Part shown: positions 25,455 through 27,500 of the stretch, in pieces
How positions within the stretch are numbered: position 1 is the first letter of the stretch
How the letters are laid out: every line of letters starts with the position of its first letter
Source of the DNA: Mesostigma viride
Taxonomy: Eukaryota > Streptophyta > Mesostigmatophyceae > Mesostigmatales > Mesostigmataceae
Assembly (NCBI GenBank): GCA_009746045.1
Contig: RPFO01000097.1
Coordinates: 220,001-247,500 of the forward strand
Direction of reading: 5' to 3'
Length of the DNA stretch: 27,500 bases
Notes under the pieces: generated by a model
What the model saw: only the letters and a program-made list of their open reading frames with translations
Databases searched by the model: none
What the model was told of the DNA's origin: nothing
Made by a program: the position numbers and the translations under genes

Positions 25455-26138
25455 GTTCCTGGCACACGCAATGTGAAGGATATGGTTGCAATGCAGCAAT
25501 GTATGAATATGGTTGGAAACGGAGCTTTGTTAAAATTGGATAATGTTACAGCGCTCACACACTTGAGGCTTGTACACGCGCTTGCCAAGTCAAGGCACAA
25601 CACGTGAGGCGGGCTCGCAAGAGATCTGCCCAAATGGCATTGGCCTATTGTTTATATACTTGTGCACTGTGCTTGCTAGTCCTGAGCAACCTAAGAGGTA
25701 GGCTCAGTAATAACACTCCCGGTACAGTATTCACTACCTGTACAGCGCCCAGTTCCTATACAGTAGGTCTGCCATACAGGCACAGTGACCACAGAGCGCA
25801 GTCCACAGTGACTATTGCATCTGCACCTAGAAGTCCAGGACTAAGCCTGCGGTACCAACAGACCACAGGTTAAGGTTCCTATTTCCTGCGTACGACGTAT
25901 TAATCCAATACCGTCGTAGGTACAGCACCTAATTCCTGTCAGCCCAGGAATTACTGTCGACCCCATATGTCGTCGGCAAATATTCACGTCCGACTTAGAA
26001 GAACAGCCGGCTCGCGCTCGCGCGCGACCGGGAAGTCGGAACGCCATAACTTTCTTGATACTTGTCGGAATGAACTCGTTCCGGTGCCGCTGGAATCGCA
26101 GAGATATGCCGAATCAGGATCACGCCAATGCGCTTGGC
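25455..26138. mobile_element. 684-bp insertion flanked by GTTAAC, within the copia Gag
   Basis: GTTAAC occurs at 25449-25454 and 26139-26144 on either side of sequence unrelated to Gag, in the middle of the poly-Asn region of the minus-strand element. A 6-bp target duplication is the simplest reading. The insert lacks an ORF of note. It contains GTACAG/CTGTAC-type words, a small hairpin at about 25892-25920 (TACGACG ... CGTCGTA) and the stretch CCATAACTTTCTTGATACTTG. Its ends are not TG...CA, and inversion between the ends is weak. It may be a solo LTR with other boundaries, or a non-autonomous DNA element. Removing it does not leave a simple in-frame join. Confidence 0.55.
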
Positions 26139-27500
26139 GTTAACTGGTTGTTGTTGTTGTTATGGCCCTGCTGGGACCTGTTGTTGTTGTTGTTTTGGCC
26201 CTGTTGGGACCTGTTGTTATTGTTGCCCTGCTGGGACCTGTTGTTGTTATTGTTGTTGTTGTTGTTGTTGGGGTTGCCATGCAGGGGCACACGGTGCCAC
26301 GTGTTGCCACGCCCCTGAGAGCCACTGCCCCCTTGGTGGGAGGACTTGTGGGTCTTGGGTGCCCCCCCCTGGCTGGCCTGCCCCTTGCGCTTGTGGCCTT
26401 GGACACCCTGGACCTTGGGGTCCTGGGCCTGGGGGTTGCCAGTACCCAGGGGGTCCACTGCCTCCTCGATATAGAGCATGGCAGCTCTGAAGTTGTCCCA
26501 GAGGGACTTGAGGCCTGTAAGCAGGGTAGCCAGGACAGAAGGTTGCAAATTAGCTTTTGTTAGCCAGGTGTGGATGAGATACCTTGGTTGGAGCTTGAGA
26601 AGCTCAAGGTCTTTCTCAATCATTACCCTGTATGTTTTTGCATCCCCAGAGAGGTTATTCTTGTTCACCTTATATGCAGCAAGCCAGTTGAAACGTTCTA
26701 CTGCTTCCATGTGGTTATTGGTAAGCACTAGCTGTTTCAGATCAGTGATAAAGGTAGGCCACTGTTCAATATGGCTGCTTCAGGTGTCAGGGTGCGTTCC
26801 TGATAGGTTTGAATCAATGCTCTAATTGCAGGAGATGATTGATGGAATGTGGTCTGTGGATGAGGCCCTGAGAGCCTTAAACTGATGTCTAAGGTTAAGG
26901 CCTTCCATCCCATACTCCAGAGCAAAGACAAATTGTTTAGCTTGTTCAACAGTGTGACCCTCAGGCAAGCCAGCAATATTGATTTTGGATTCCTTTTTAT
27001 GAGGGTTAAACACACCTGTGAGAGGGGGGTTGGCCCTCAAGAAGACGTCGGTTGCCTGTTGGAGGCAGGTGGGGTCTAGGTTGATGGTCCCCCGCTCATA
27101 CCGCGACATCAGGGCGCGCAGGCCCTCGACAGTTTGCAGCTGGTTAGCTGTTAACTGCTGGTCTTGCAATGAGGCCAGCTGAGCCTGGAGAATGGCGAGC
27201 TGTTCCTGGATATCCCCCGTCCTTGGGGGGGCCTCAGCAGGTTGGGTGGGTGCCCTGGGCACCTCTTGACCTCCCCCCAGGGCCTCCTGGGGTCCTGGCC
27301 ACCCCCCCTGGTTGGGGAGGGGGCCCCAACCCACAGGGCGAACCTGGGGTGGTGGGGGAGGGGGAGGGGGGCCGTGGTGGCCCGGGGGGAGTCCGGGGGG
27401 GTCCGGGGGGGACCCCACTGGGTCCAGCCCCAGCGGTGGAGGGGGGGCAGGGTGTCTGCCGCCTGTCTCCTCGCTGCCTCCTCCTTAAGGAGCCTTTTCA
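26139..27500 (-). pseudogene. gag: copia-type Gag (second copy, minus strand), frameshifted, running off the window
   Basis: From the window edge down: a charged helix (RLLKEEAARRQAAD, about 27490-27445), a Pro/Gly-rich region with G/C runs where the frame changes, then a coiled-coil-like stretch (DIQEQLAILQAQLASLQDQQL, about 27220-27160). Capsid-like sequence follows (ALMSRYERGTINLDPTCLQQ; FALEYGMEGLNLRHQF). Two more frame changes fall between about 26840 and 26735. The remainder reads EAVERFNWLAAYKVNKNNLS, then LLTGLKSLWDNFRAAMLYIEE and a basic, Gly/Gln/His-rich tail ending in poly-Asn with RSQQG spacers, matching the start of the plus-strand Pol frame. The frame then enters the 684-bp insertion. 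This is the only Gag of this family in the window. Confidence 0.7.

Overview
This is a repeat-rich nuclear eukaryotic window. I see no bacterial operon signals. It contains long microsatellites, a tandem satellite, LTR and non-LTR retrotransposon pieces in both orientations, chromodomain-type Ty3 sequence and GT-AG intron-like signals. A unicellular alga or other protist with a large genome is a reasonable guess, but I cannot name the species. I see no rRNA, tRNA or CRISPR.

Left part (1-6170): a (CCCCTG)n microsatellite and cryptically simple DNA; a near-perfect 297-bp inverted repeat (1506-2119) whose right arm runs into a broken coding frame (2046-2703); one long gene-like frame (2981-4740) of unrecognised family with a GC-rich repeat near its N-terminus and a Tudor/SH3-like C-terminal segment; then a ~173-bp satellite of about 4.5 units.

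Middle part (6190-12650): the 5' half of an LTR retrotransposon on the minus strand. It reads, from high to low coordinate, 585-bp LTR (9372-8788), tRNA-type primer site, repeat-bearing leader, a small ORF with an RNase H1/Cauli_VI-type hybrid-binding domain, and a polyglutamine Gag broken by a frameshift and cut off next to the satellite. Its LTR sits inside an AT-hook ORF (9373-9776). Upstream lie other minus-strand ORF remnants, a 24-bp palindrome, a decayed LINE ORF1-like fragment, AT-rich DNA and a 638-bp (CAA)n tract.

Right part (12646-27500): a nest of retroelements. Three copies of one ~480-490-bp copia-type LTR occur (A minus, B plus, C plus). Between A and B lies a minus-strand RNase H plus 3' UTR. 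B and C bracket a plus-strand element (14001-20496) with zinc knuckle, integrase, protease-like, RT and RNase H segments in that order, broken by frameshifts. After C come a decayed chromovirus (Ty3 type, minus), a decayed LINE RT (plus) and a second copia copy on the minus strand (24063-27500) with Gag, zinc knuckle and integrase.

The most interesting signal is the domain order of the copia-type element. The retropepsin-like segment lies after the integrase, not before it, and there is no room for a protease between zinc knuckle and integrase in either copy. The hybrid-binding-domain ORF upstream of Gag in the other LTR element, and the long inverted repeat at 1506-2119, are next. Nearly every coding region here is broken, so this reads as a graveyard of nested elements rather than a set of cooperating host genes.
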